Part shown: in pieces, positions 25,538 to 34,366 of the stretch
Layout: every line of letters begins with the position of its first letter
How positions within the stretch are numbered: position 1 is the stretch's first letter
NCBI GenBank assembly: GCA_964603155.1
Contig: CAZRTZ010000003.1
Span: 1-64,000, forward strand
Reading direction: 5' to 3'
Length of the DNA stretch: 64,000 nucleotides
Source of the DNA: VAUL01 sp964603155
Lineage (GTDB): Bacteria > Desulfobacterota > Desulfuromonadia > Desulfuromonadales > BM103
Made by a program: the position numbers and the translations under genes
The notes under the pieces: model-generated
Databases searched by the model: none
The model's input: the letters and a program-made list of their open reading frames with translations, nothing else
Told to the model about the DNA's origin: nothing

Positions 25538-26116
25538 TTACAGGGCGCGTCCCATGGCAAAAGCAGTCTTGTTCACCTCCAGCGCCTTTTTCGGCACCAT
25601 GTTGGCCAACGCCTCCTGCCAGACCGCCTCCGCAATATTCAGGCGCTTCGATACAGCCCCGAGCAGCACGGTGTTGGCCGCGCGCACATCGCCGGCCTGC
25701 TGAGCCATATGCAATCCGTCAACCAGCAGAAAATCGGGGAAGCGGCTGCGGATGCGCGCGGGGATGTCGTCGGGATAGGCCGCCTGGCCCAGAAGTACCG
25801 ATGGCGGGGCGATGCGGTAGTCGTTGACCACCACCTCGGCGCCGGGACGCAGCAGAGGGAGAGAGCGATAAGCCTCCAGCAACTCGAAGCCGAAGAGGAT
25901 GTCCCCCTCCCCTTCCGGCACGGTCGGCGAGCAGACCTCGCGACCGAAACGCACATGCGAAACCACACTGCCGCCGCGCTGCGACATGCCGTGGATTTCG
26001 CTCTTTTTCACATCGAAGCCGGCCAGCATGAATGTTTCGGCCAGGATCTCCGAGGCTAGCAAAATCCCCTGCCCGCCGACTCCGACCAGAAGAATATTGG
26101 TAATCTGTTCACTCAT
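25538..26116 (-). CDS. iorB: Indolepyruvate:ferredoxin oxidoreductase, beta subunit
   Basis: Gamma-type pyruvate-ferredoxin oxidoreductase domain of 192 residues, with the signature NILLVGVGGQGILLASEIL and the EIHGMSQRGGSVVSHVRFG motif. With IorA it decarboxylates aryl pyruvates (from Trp, Phe, Tyr transamination) to arylacetyl-CoA while reducing ferredoxin. It starts 4 bases after iorA. Confidence 0.95.
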   Translation of the reverse strand: MSEQITNILLVGVGGQGILLASEILAETFMLAGFDVKKSEIHGMSQRGGSVVSHVRFGREVCSPTVPEGEGDILFGFELLEAYRSLPLLRPGAEVVVNDYRIAPPSVLLGQAAYPDDIPARIRSRFPDFLLVDGLHMAQQAGDVRAANTVLLGAVSKRLNIAEAVWQEALANMVPKKALEVNKTAFAMGRAL

Positions 26117-26120
26117 GGTT

Positions 26121-27902
26121 TTAACCCTGTCTGTGGATAATCGCGTCGAACTTGCACAGTTGCTGGCACACCGTGCAGCCGTTGCACAGCAGCGAATCGA
26201 TCCTGGCTTTGCCTTTCTTGCCGTCGGGCGCCGGCAGCCACTCGATGGCCGGGCAACCGAGGCGCAGGCAGGCCTTGCAGCCGGTACACTTGTCCGGGTC
26301 GATACACAGCGGCGGTCCGGGGCTGAAGCGGGTGGCGTCCTTGATCAGGCAGCACGGCCGGTTGGTGATGATGACCGACGGCTCGGGACGGGCCATCTCC
26401 TCCTCCAGAACCTTGCGGGTCGCGGTCAGATCGTTGGGATCGACCACCCGCACATGCTCGATGCCGAGAACCCGGCACAGGTCGGCCAGATTGACCTCGG
26501 GGGCAGGACTCCCTTTGAGCGTGTAACCGGAGGTCGGGTTTTCCTGCCGCCCGGTCATGGCGGTGATGCGGTTGTCCAGAATGACGATGGTCGCCGGAAC
26601 CTTGTTGTAGGCCATCTCCATCAGCGAGTTGACCCCGGTGTGCAGGAAGGTTGAGTCACCGATCACCCCGACCACGCGGCGCTGCTCTTCAGGGGCGAGG
26701 GCTCTGACGATGCCGGAGGCGTTGCTGATCGACGCCCCCATGCACACGCAGGTGTCCATGGCGTTGAGCGGCGGCATGAAGCCCAGGGTGTAGCAGCCGA
26801 TGTCGCCGGTCACGTAGGCATTGAGGCGGTTGAGGGTATAGAACAAGCCGCGGTGCGGGCAGCCCGGGCACATGTTGGGCGGGCGCGGCGGCAGCGGCTC
26901 GGCGACAGTCTCCGCGGCCGCCGGGGCCGCGGCCAGGCCGACCCTGGCGAAGGCGGCGCGAATCCGCCCCGGCGACAGTTCGCCGCACAGCGGTATGATC
27001 GCCTTGCCGGTCACGGCGATCCCCATCGCCTTCACCTGCTCCTCGATGAACGGGTCGAGTTCCTCGACCACGAACAACTGCTCGACCTGCGAAGCAAACT
27101 CACGGATCAGACTGTGCGGCAAAGGGTACACCATCCCCAGCTTGAGCACCGACGCATCCGGCAGGGCCTCGCGCACGTACTGATAGACGACCCCGGCGCA
27201 GATGATGCCGACCTTGGCGGAGCGCATCTCCTTGCGGTTGATGGCAGCGGAGTCGCCATAGACAGACATGTCGACGATGCGCTGCTCCACCAGCGGGTGG
27301 CGCACCCGGGCATTGCCGGGAAGCATGACCAGCTTCGGCGCATCCTTGACCAGCTTCGGCGCCGGCAGGTCGCTGCGGCGCTCGCCAAGTGCCACGATCG
27401 ACTTGCCGTGGGAGATGCGCGTACAGCTGCGCACCATCACCGGCGTGTCGAACTGTTCCGACAGGTCGAAACCGAGCTTGGTGAACTCCTTGCACTCCTG
27501 CGAGTCGGCCGGCTCGAGCATCGGCACCTTGGCGAACTTGGCATAATTGCGGCTGTCCTGCTCGTTCTGCGACGAGTGCATCTCCGGATCGTCGGCCACC
27601 ACCAGCACCAGACCGCCGCGCACCCCGGTATAAGAGAGGGTGAAGAGCGGGTCGGCGGCAACGTTGACGCCAACGTGTTTCATGCAGGCCAGTGCCCGCC
27701 CGCCACCGAAAGACGCGCCGATGGCCACTTCCAGGGCAACCTTCTCATTGGGAGCCCAGGAGGCGTCGATTTCGGGGTAGCGGACGACGTTTTCGAGGAT
27801 TTCCGTGGAGGGTGTGCCGGGATAGGCGCTCGCCACCAGCACCCCGGCTTCGAAGGCACCGCGAGCGAACGCCTCGTTGCCTGACAATACCGCCTTGCTC
27901 AT
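26121..27902 (-). CDS. iorA: Indolepyruvate:ferredoxin oxidoreductase, alpha subunit
   Basis: Thiamine-diphosphate enzyme of 593 residues. The N-terminal pyrimidine-binding region (SGNEAFARGAFEAGVLVASAYP), a linker, the TPP-binding region with GDIGCYTLG and GDSTFLHTGVNSLM, and two C-terminal 4Fe-4S motifs (CIDPDKCTGCKACLRLGCP and CNGCTVCQQLC) are all present in the family order. It works with IorB in fermentative or syntrophic oxidation of aromatic amino acids and feeds electrons to ferredoxin. First gene of the operon running to paaK at 16645. GAGG precedes the ATG; no clear promoter was found in the leader, which contains a small GGCGGG / CCCGCC hairpin at 27941-27955. Confidence 0.95.
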   Translation of the reverse strand: MSKAVLSGNEAFARGAFEAGVLVASAYPGTPSTEILENVVRYPEIDASWAPNEKVALEVAIGASFGGGRALACMKHVGVNVAADPLFTLSYTGVRGGLVLVVADDPEMHSSQNEQDSRNYAKFAKVPMLEPADSQECKEFTKLGFDLSEQFDTPVMVRSCTRISHGKSIVALGERRSDLPAPKLVKDAPKLVMLPGNARVRHPLVEQRIVDMSVYGDSAAINRKEMRSAKVGIICAGVVYQYVREALPDASVLKLGMVYPLPHSLIREFASQVEQLFVVEELDPFIEEQVKAMGIAVTGKAIIPLCGELSPGRIRAAFARVGLAAAPAAAETVAEPLPPRPPNMCPGCPHRGLFYTLNRLNAYVTGDIGCYTLGFMPPLNAMDTCVCMGASISNASGIVRALAPEEQRRVVGVIGDSTFLHTGVNSLMEMAYNKVPATIVILDNRITAMTGRQENPTSGYTLKGSPAPEVNLADLCRVLGIEHVRVVDPNDLTATRKVLEEEMARPEPSVIITNRPCCLIKDATRFSPGPPLCIDPDKCTGCKACLRLGCPAIEWLPAPDGKKGKARIDSLLCNGCTVCQQLCKFDAIIHRQG

Positions 27903-28090
27903 GCATCGACCTCATTTAATTCGTAAAATAGGGGAGTTATGGCGGGGTTCCCGCCGGCCTAAAGAAAGGGGATATTAGTGCATCAGCCGCCTGATTGTCA
28001 AACGCCGGTATAGAGTTTCCGGAACGGAGAAAAGCTCCGGATCGACAATGAAAAAAGGCAGCTGGCAGCCGACTTCCTGTCAATCAAGGC

Positions 28091-28177
28091 TGGTGCGGGC
28101 AGCCGGACTCGAACCGGCACAGAGCAAGCTCTACGAGATTTTAAGTCTCGGGTGTCTACCAATTCCACCATGCCCGC
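28091..28177 (-). tRNA. tRNA-Leu (anticodon UAA)
   Basis: Minus-strand cloverleaf with acceptor GCGGGCA / TGCCCGC, a D arm with GGTAGACACC, anticodon loop CTTAAAA (anticodon TAA), a long type-II variable arm, T loop GTTCGAGTC and an encoded CCA. It decodes UUA and UUG. No second tRNA is adjacent. Confidence 0.97.
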
Positions 28178-28204
28178 ATGCAGACGAAATCATTCGGTTA
28201 CGGT

Positions 28205-28233
28205 ATTATTCGGATTGCACCCCGCACTGTCAA
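28205..28233 (-). promoter_or_regulatory. Sigma-70 promoter of tRNA-Leu
   Basis: Minus-strand TTGACA, 17-base spacer, AATAAT; start expected near 28198, about 20 bases before the mature tRNA. It overlaps the region directly upstream of the divergent Nudix gene. Confidence 0.7.
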
Positions 28234-28243
28234 TGGAGAGCTC

Positions 28244-28699
28244 ATGAAAAGCCAGTTGATCTGTCCCGCTTGCGGCAGCATCGTGGACCGCTATCGCAAC
28301 CCCTTCCCGACCGTAGACATCATTATCCGCGATGAAGCCGGCCGGATCGTCCTGATCGAACGCCGCAACGAACCGCACGGCTGGGCTCTGCCGGGAGGGT
28401 TTGTCGACTACGGCGAGAGTCTCGAAACGGCGGCCGCGCGCGAGGCCCGCGAGGAAACCGGTCTGGAACTGGTTGACCTGCGCCAGTTCCACGCCTATTC
28501 CGACCCGGCGCGCGACCCGCGCCAGCACAACATCTCCGTGGTTTTCACCGCCTATTCACAAGGGGACCTGCAGGCCGGCGACGATGCCGTCAACGCCCGC
28601 TGGTTCCCTCTCGACGCGCTCCCCTCGCCGTTGTGTTTTGATCATGGGGAGATATTGGAAGACTACCGGCAAATCGTTGAGTCGTTGAGTCAAACATGA
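28244..28699 (+). CDS. Nudix hydrolase
   Basis: A 151-residue pyrophosphohydrolase. The full Nudix box (Gx5Ex7REUxEExGU) is present as GGFVDYGESLETAAAREA followed by REETGLEL, at about residues 48-70. The N-terminus has one CPACG pair, half of a zinc ribbon, as in NADH-pyrophosphatase-like and ADP-ribose-type members; the substrate cannot be told. The ATG at 28244 follows GGAGA. The last codons and the stop region run into an octamer repeat (CGTTGAGT), so the C-terminus may have been shaped by repeat expansion. Confidence 0.88.
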   Translation: MKSQLICPACGSIVDRYRNPFPTVDIIIRDEAGRIVLIERRNEPHGWALPGGFVDYGESLETAAAREAREETGLELVDLRQFHAYSDPARDPRQHNISVVFTAYSQGDLQAGDDAVNARWFPLDALPSPLCFDHGEILEDYRQIVESLSQT

Positions 28700-28753
28700 C
28701 ACGACTCGCTGCATAATCTAAAAATTTCCACTCAACGACTGAGCAACTCAACA
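28675..28753. repeat. Inverted octamer arrays between the Nudix gene and mqnA
   Basis: Two in-phase CGTTGAGT units (28675-28690, over the Nudix 3' end) face three units ACTCAACG, ACTGAGCA, ACTCAACA (28730-28753). They form an 11-bp perfect stem (AGTCGTTGAGT / ACTCAACGACT) around a roughly 40-base loop in a convergent spacer and may serve both genes as a 3' hairpin. Confidence 0.6.
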
Positions 28754-28776
28754 GCTTAATGACGCTGCCGACTCTC

Positions 28777-29610
28777 TCACTCAGCAAAACACAACTCCGG
28801 CTCCTCGTCCAGCAAACCGTGCTTGCAGCACAGAGAGAAAAACAGCCGCAGGCCGGCGAGATGCTCCGCGGTCAAGGTGTAGGACATGCTGTCCCGCCAG
28901 TAGCTGACCAATTCATCGACGGAGAGTGGGCTTACCGAAGCGACCGCCGCCGCCATCCCCGGCAGGTCGGCAAAGGCATATGCCAGGGCCTGCTCGAGTT
29001 GACCACGCAAAATCCGAACAGCTTCGGGCTGCTCGACAAACGCCTGACGACGCAGAATCCACAGGGCAAAGACGAACGGCAGGCCGGTGAAGCGATACCA
29101 CAATTCCCCCAAGTCGTAGACCTGCATCCCCTTCTGAAGGCTGCCGGCGGTCCGCAAGGCCCGGTCGCCGATCAGCAGGGCGCTGCCGCCGTCAGCAACG
29201 ACAGTTTCCACAGGAGCCGCGGGGACGCTGCCATCAAACGTCCTTGCCCCGCAGAACTCCTTCAGCAAAACCTGCAGCAGGTTGGACGAGGTCGCCGATT
29301 CGGCGGTCAGCGCGATCTTCTCCTTGGCCACCTCGGCAAGCGGCAGGCGGCTGAACAGGAGCACGCTGCGCACCGCCCCCAGGCTGCTGATCGACAGCCC
29401 CGGCAGCAGCAGATAGTTCCGCCAATCGCGGGCATACTCAAAAGACGAGGAGGGGCTCAGGTCCAGCGTCCCCGTCGCCAGGCCGGCATTCAATTCGGCG
29501 GGGACGCCATCGACCACGCATTGGGAAAAGCCGGTGCGGGACAGATGGTGGAAAAACGGGATGGTATTGACGTAACTGATGCGCCCGACCTTGAGAGCCA
29601 ACCCCATCAT
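28777..29610 (-). CDS. mqnA: Chorismate dehydratase MqnA (futalosine pathway)
   Basis: First step of the futalosine route to menaquinone: chorismate to 3-enolpyruvylbenzoate. It has 277 residues from the ATG at 29610 (GGAGAGG site); the 30-codon upstream extension lies within lipM. The N-terminus VGRISYVNTIPFFHHL, the ligand region DLSPSSSFEYARDW and GDRALR are family motifs of this solute-binding-like fold. The start overlaps the lipM stop by 4 bases. A menaquinone pathway agrees with anaerobic respiration. Confidence 0.9.
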   Translation of the reverse strand: MMGLALKVGRISYVNTIPFFHHLSRTGFSQCVVDGVPAELNAGLATGTLDLSPSSSFEYARDWRNYLLLPGLSISSLGAVRSVLLFSRLPLAEVAKEKIALTAESATSSNLLQVLLKEFCGARTFDGSVPAAPVETVVADGGSALLIGDRALRTAGSLQKGMQVYDLGELWYRFTGLPFVFALWILRRQAFVEQPEAVRILRGQLEQALAYAFADLPGMAAAVASVSPLSVDELVSYWRDSMSYTLTAEHLAGLRLFFSLCCKHGLLDEEPELCFAE

Positions 29611-30461
29611 GCCAGAACCTCTCCGCCAACGCGGACCGATTCCGCCCCCCCACCCGGACCGTGCAACGTCCAGGAACGATTGTCGTAAAAGCGCCGGCAC
29701 AGCTCCCCTGCAAGAGCCAGATCCTGACCCGTGGGACGGCTCTCATGCCAGGTGATGCCGAGTCCCGTGGAAAAGCTTTCTATCAGCATCTCCTCGACCT
29801 CATCGATCGACAGCGGCCGCGAGCTGAAGCGGTTCAGCCAGCCGACCCCATCCAGCCGCACAGATGTCTCATCCGGCTCAGCGGGCAGTATCCGCCCGAG
29901 CAAAGACAGGTCCAACTCCAGCGGAATCGAACCATGCTGCAAGAACGCGCCGCCACGCCGCTTCTGTGCACAACCCGCCACCTTGCACCCCTCGACCAGC
30001 AGTTCGTATTGCGCCGGGGCCACGAAGCAGACCGCTTTCCCCTGCTGACCATGCGCCTTGCCGGGCACCAGTTCCGCCGTCACCCCCAATTGCCGCAAGG
30101 CGGTCTGCAACACCGCGGCGATCACCTGGTAGTTGTGCGTCACCGACGACCCGAACGGCGGCGCACACGGCGTGATCACGGCATAGGTCACCTCGCAGTC
30201 GTGGAGGACCGCACGCCCCCCCGTCGGCCGGCGCACCACATCCAGACCGGCTAGATGGCAGGCCGCCAGATCGACGCCGCCAGACAGCTTCTGGGCATAG
30301 CCGATAGTCAACGTTGCCGGTTGCCAGCGATACAGCCGCAGAATCGGCGGTGATGCTCCATCCGCCACCGCTTGCAGCAAGGCATCGTCCAGGGCCATGT
30401 TCATGGCCCCCGGCAGCGCTCCGGAGCGAATCAGTCTCCAGGGTCGCTCCTCGCTCCTCAC
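29607..30461 (-). CDS. Octanoyl/lipoyl transferase, LipM-like (lipoate-protein ligase A family)
   Basis: A 284-residue member of the biotin/lipoate ligase fold. RRPTGGRAVLHD (about residue 77-88) and Lys160 in VEGCKVAG are family motifs. Cys145 in KAVCFVAP corresponds in place to the acyl-carrying cysteine of Bacillus LipM, so an octanoyl-ACP:GcvH transferase is likelier than an ATP-dependent lipoate ligase; this is a similarity-based inference. The GTG start at 30461 lies inside a heptamer repeat whose neighbouring unit AAGGA abuts it, giving an unusual ribosome site. It is coupled to mqnA by a 4-base overlap. Confidence 0.8.
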   Translation of the reverse strand: MRSEERPWRLIRSGALPGAMNMALDDALLQAVADGASPPILRLYRWQPATLTIGYAQKLSGGVDLAACHLAGLDVVRRPTGGRAVLHDCEVTYAVITPCAPPFGSSVTHNYQVIAAVLQTALRQLGVTAELVPGKAHGQQGKAVCFVAPAQYELLVEGCKVAGCAQKRRGGAFLQHGSIPLELDLSLLGRILPAEPDETSVRLDGVGWLNRFSSRPLSIDEVEEMLIESFSTGLGITWHESRPTGQDLALAGELCRRFYDNRSWTLHGPGGGAESVRVGGEVLA

Positions 30462-30474
30462 TCCTTGCTCCTCA
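30447..30474. repeat. Heptamer array TGAGGAG x4 containing the lipM-like start codon
   Basis: On the minus strand in-phase units TGAGGAG, CAAGGAG, TGAGGAG, CGAGGAG. Joined units create GTGAGG, giving the GTG start codon and its purine-rich ribosome site. Same unit as the array at the asd stop (8141-8168). Confidence 0.7.
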
Positions 30475-30479
30475 CCATG

Positions 30480-30502
30480 AAAAAAGGCCGGTTTACCCGG
30501 CC
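30480..30502 (-). terminator. Rho-independent terminator after accC
   Basis: Minus-strand stem GGCCGG / CCGGCC with a 5-base loop and six Ts immediately after; 11 bases beyond the accC stop. It should end the aroK-to-accC transcript. Confidence 0.88.
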
Positions 30503-30512
30503 CTATTTCGTC

Positions 30513-31850
<1,338 letters not shown>

Positions 31851-31870
31851 GGATGTCTCCAGGTAGGCAT

Positions 31871-31935
31871 CAGGTTGAGGTGGAGGTTGAGGTTGAGGTT
31901 AAGGCTTCTGAACCTTGACACTTAGCCTCAACCTG
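31871..31935. repeat. Hexamer array and inverted repeat in the accB-accC spacer
   Basis: On the plus strand five in-phase 6-base units of AGGTTG type (AGGTTG, AGGTGG, AGGTTG, AGGTTG, AGGTTA) begin the spacer. Its ends form a perfect 10-bp inverted repeat, CAGGTTGAGG (31871-31880) and CCTCAACCTG (31926-31935), which would fold in the accBC mRNA. Confidence 0.6.
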
Positions 31936-31938
31936 CTT

Positions 31939-32418
31939 TTACAGTCTTTCCACCTTGAACAGCGGCTCGCCGAATTCAACCGGAGCGGCGTCATTCTTGA
32001 TGATTTCGATGATTTTGCACTTGAAATCGGCTTCGATCTCATTGAACAGCTTCATGGCCTCGACCAGGCACACCGTCTGCCCCTGCTCGACGACGCTGCC
32101 GACCTCGACGAAAGGCGGCGCCTCCGGGCTGGATTTGCGGTAGAAGGTCCCGACGATCGGCGAATTGATGGTTTCATATTTATCGCTGGCTGCCGCTGGA
32201 GTGGCCGCAGCAACGGGAGCCGCTGTCGCGGGAGCCGCCGCAGGCATCACCGGCATGGCCATCTGCGGAGCCATAGCCGCCGGAGCGGTCATATGGATGA
32301 TCTGCCCGGCCGTACCACGCTTGATGACGATCTTCTCGTCGGCGTTTTCCATTTCAAATTCGGTGATATCGGTTTCCGTCACCATTTTGATCAGAGTTTT
32401 GAGATCCTTGACGTCCAT
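31939..32418 (-). CDS. accB: Acetyl-CoA carboxylase, biotin carboxyl carrier protein
   Basis: Carrier of the carboxybiotin moiety, 159 residues. An N-terminal region, an Ala/Pro/Met-rich flexible linker (about residues 44-78) and a C-terminal biotinyl domain with the target lysine in EAMKLFN (about 122) match AccB. It lies directly upstream of accC. The usual neighbour between pepP and accB in many bacteria, the elongation factor P gene, is absent here. Confidence 0.96.
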   Translation of the reverse strand: MDVKDLKTLIKMVTETDITEFEMENADEKIVIKRGTAGQIIHMTAPAAMAPQMAMPVMPAAAPATAAPVAAATPAAASDKYETINSPIVGTFYRKSSPEAPPFVEVGSVVEQGQTVCLVEAMKLFNEIEADFKCKIIEIIKNDAAPVEFGEPLFKVERL

Positions 32419-32473
32419 TAGCCTGCCTCCTTGAGTTGCGGCAGCCGCAAAAACGGCCCGCGCTATTTTGGTT

Positions 32474-33556
32474 TCAACCAGCCAGCAAATCCCGATACTG
32501 TTTGTCGATGCATGTCAGTACCCTGGCGCCGTCTTCCGTCACCAGGACCATATCTTCGATACGCACACCGCCCAGACCTGGGAGGTAAATTCCCGGCTCG
32601 ACCGTCACGACCATGCCGGGAGCGGCTATCGCCTTGCTGCGTGCCGACACGGTCGGCGCTTCGTGCACGTCCAGACCGATACCATGGCCGAGTCCGTGAC
32701 CGAAGTAAGCGCCATAACCGGCGGCGGCGATGAAATCACGCGCCGCCCGGTCGATCTCCGCCAACGCCACCCCCGGACGGATGGCCGCAATGGCCAGGTC
32801 GTGGGCGGCAAGAACCGTATCATAGACCCGCCGCAATTCATCCGGCGGCGTGCCGAGAGCAACCGTCACGGTCTCGTCGGCGTGATAGCCGGCAACGCGC
32901 GCTCCGAAATCGATGGTGACCAGCTCGCCAACTGCCAGTCGCCGGTCTCCGGCGACCCCATGGGGCAATGCCCCGCGCGGACCGGAGGCAACGATGAAAT
33001 CGAAACTCTTCTCTTCGGCACCGAGACGCTTGAGAGCAAACTCCAGAGCCAGGGCCACATCGCGCTCGATGCTGCCCGGCCGGATCAGCGTTTCGATCTC
33101 GGCGAGCGCCACGGCATGCAAACTTGCTGCCGCAACCATCGCCTCGATTTCCACGGAGTCCTTGACCGCCCGCAGGCCGTCGAATGCGTCCTTGAGCGGA
33201 ATCCAAGCCCACGAGGCATCGCCCCGCGTTCTCAGGTCGTCGACTTTACCATAAGCGAGCCCAGACTCGAAACCAATTCTTTGCCCCCCCAGTTCAAGCA
33301 GAGCAGCAACCACTCCCTCGCTCTGCACCCGGTATTCGACGACCTGATCGGCGCACACTTCAGCCCCGGCCTGGGTGGTATAGCGGGAATCGGTTAAAAA
33401 GCGGGCGCGCCCCGAACCGGTGACAACCAGAACACCATCGCTGCCGGTGAAGCCGCAGAAATAGCGGAGATTTTCCCGGGCAGTAAAAATCGCCGCATCG
33501 AGCTGGTGCTCCGCGAGGAGGACGCGAACCCGATGCTGCCGGTCAATAAATGGCAT
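32474..33556 (-). CDS. Xaa-Pro aminopeptidase / dipeptidase (M24 family)
   Basis: A cytoplasmic metallopeptidase cleaving Xaa-Pro bonds, 360 residues. A creatinase-type N-terminal domain is followed by the pita-bread catalytic domain with all five metal ligands: Asp in TIDFGA, Asp in YHADET, His in GHGLGHGIGLDVHE, Glu in TVEPGIY and Glu in RIEDMVLV. The length favours the YpdF/PepQ-like short group. It is eleven bases after aroQ in the run aroK-aroB-TPR-roadblock-aroQ-pepP-accB-accC. Confidence 0.92.
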   Translation of the reverse strand: MPFIDRQHRVRVLLAEHQLDAAIFTARENLRYFCGFTGSDGVLVVTGSGRARFLTDSRYTTQAGAEVCADQVVEYRVQSEGVVAALLELGGQRIGFESGLAYGKVDDLRTRGDASWAWIPLKDAFDGLRAVKDSVEIEAMVAAASLHAVALAEIETLIRPGSIERDVALALEFALKRLGAEEKSFDFIVASGPRGALPHGVAGDRRLAVGELVTIDFGARVAGYHADETVTVALGTPPDELRRVYDTVLAAHDLAIAAIRPGVALAEIDRAARDFIAAAGYGAYFGHGLGHGIGLDVHEAPTVSARSKAIAAPGMVVTVEPGIYLPGLGGVRIEDMVLVTEDGARVLTCIDKQYRDLLAG

Positions 33557-33567
33557 GTGACAGAGGA

Positions 33568-34005
33568 TCAGGCCTTGAGACGGTCAACCAGCCCGCGCAG
33601 GGCCAGCCCATAACCGGAAGCGCCGAAACCGGCCACCTGGGCCAGAACGACGGGGGAGATATGCGAACGGCGGCGGAAGGATTCGCGCGCGTGGATATTG
33701 GTCAGATGAACCTCGACGGCGGGGATGGCCACCGCCGCCAGCGCATCGCGCAGGGCGATGCTGGTGTGGGTGTAGGCACCCGGGTTGATGAGCAATCCGG
33801 CCACCCCCTGGCGGGCCGCCGCGTGAATGCGATCGATCAACGCCCCTTCATGGTTGGACTGGAACGATTCGACCTCTACGCCAAGTTCGGCGGCCAACTC
33901 TCCCAGCATCCTGTCGATATCCGCAAGCGTCGTCCGGCCGTAAACCTCCGGTTCGCGGCTGCCAAGCAGATTCAGATTGGGACCGTGCAGAACCAGGATC
34001 AACAT
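33568..34005 (-). CDS. aroQ: Type II 3-dehydroquinate dehydratase
   Basis: Third shikimate-pathway step, 145 residues, the standard length. LVLHGPNLNLLGSREPEVYG with its catalytic Tyr, the SNHEGALIDRIH motif and NPGAYTHTS are diagnostic, as is HLTNIHARESFRR with the catalytic His. The ATG at 34005 is one base after the roadblock-gene stop, and the 12-codon upstream extension overlaps that gene and is rejected. Type II enzymes are encoded near accBC in several phyla. Confidence 0.96.
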   Translation of the reverse strand: MLILVLHGPNLNLLGSREPEVYGRTTLADIDRMLGELAAELGVEVESFQSNHEGALIDRIHAAARQGVAGLLINPGAYTHTSIALRDALAAVAIPAVEVHLTNIHARESFRRRSHISPVVLAQVAGFGASGYGLALRGLVDRLKA

Positions 34006-34006
34006 G

Positions 34007-34366
34007 TCAGGACAAAGCTGCGGCCAGTGCCGCGGCCTCACGTGTCAGCAGATACCGAGCCTTGCCGAAATTGCCGTCGCGGTGCAGGGTCATGGCCACA
34101 AAGTAGTCGGGGGTGATGATCCGCACCACGATGTGGAAGCGCGCTGTCTTGATCGATACTTCCTCCATTTCGCCGACGTTAAGTATCTGCGCGGTCTTGC
34201 GGATTTCCTTGATGACATTGGCATACTCGACGGCGATCATGTTCAGGTCGAGCTGCTGATCATCACTGAAATACTGGTCGATGGCGATGCCGTCGTACCC
34301 CATAAGGACCGCACCGACACCGCCGCCGGTCTCATCGACAATCCGCTTCAAGATCTCACTGAACAT
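34007..34366 (-). CDS. Roadblock/LC7-domain protein
   Basis: A 119-residue single roadblock/LC7 domain, the fold of MglB-type regulators of small Ras-like GTPases and of other dimeric scaffolds. The motif GAVLMGYDGIAIDQYF and the later IVVRIITPDYFVAMTLH are typical. No MglA-like GTPase gene is in the window. Its start overlaps the TPR gene by 11 bases, and aroQ begins one base after it ends. A link to cell polarity or pilus control is possible by family analogy but not shown. Confidence 0.85.
   Translation of the reverse strand: MFSEILKRIVDETGGGVGAVLMGYDGIAIDQYFSDDQQLDLNMIAVEYANVIKEIRKTAQILNVGEMEEVSIKTARFHIVVRIITPDYFVAMTLHRDGNFGKARYLLTREAAALAAALS

Noticed and set aside
27941..27955. GGCGGG/CCCGCC hairpin as terminator or riboswitch of iorA
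   Set aside because: Six-bp stem, no T tract and no recognisable riboswitch core; probably chance in GC-rich DNA.
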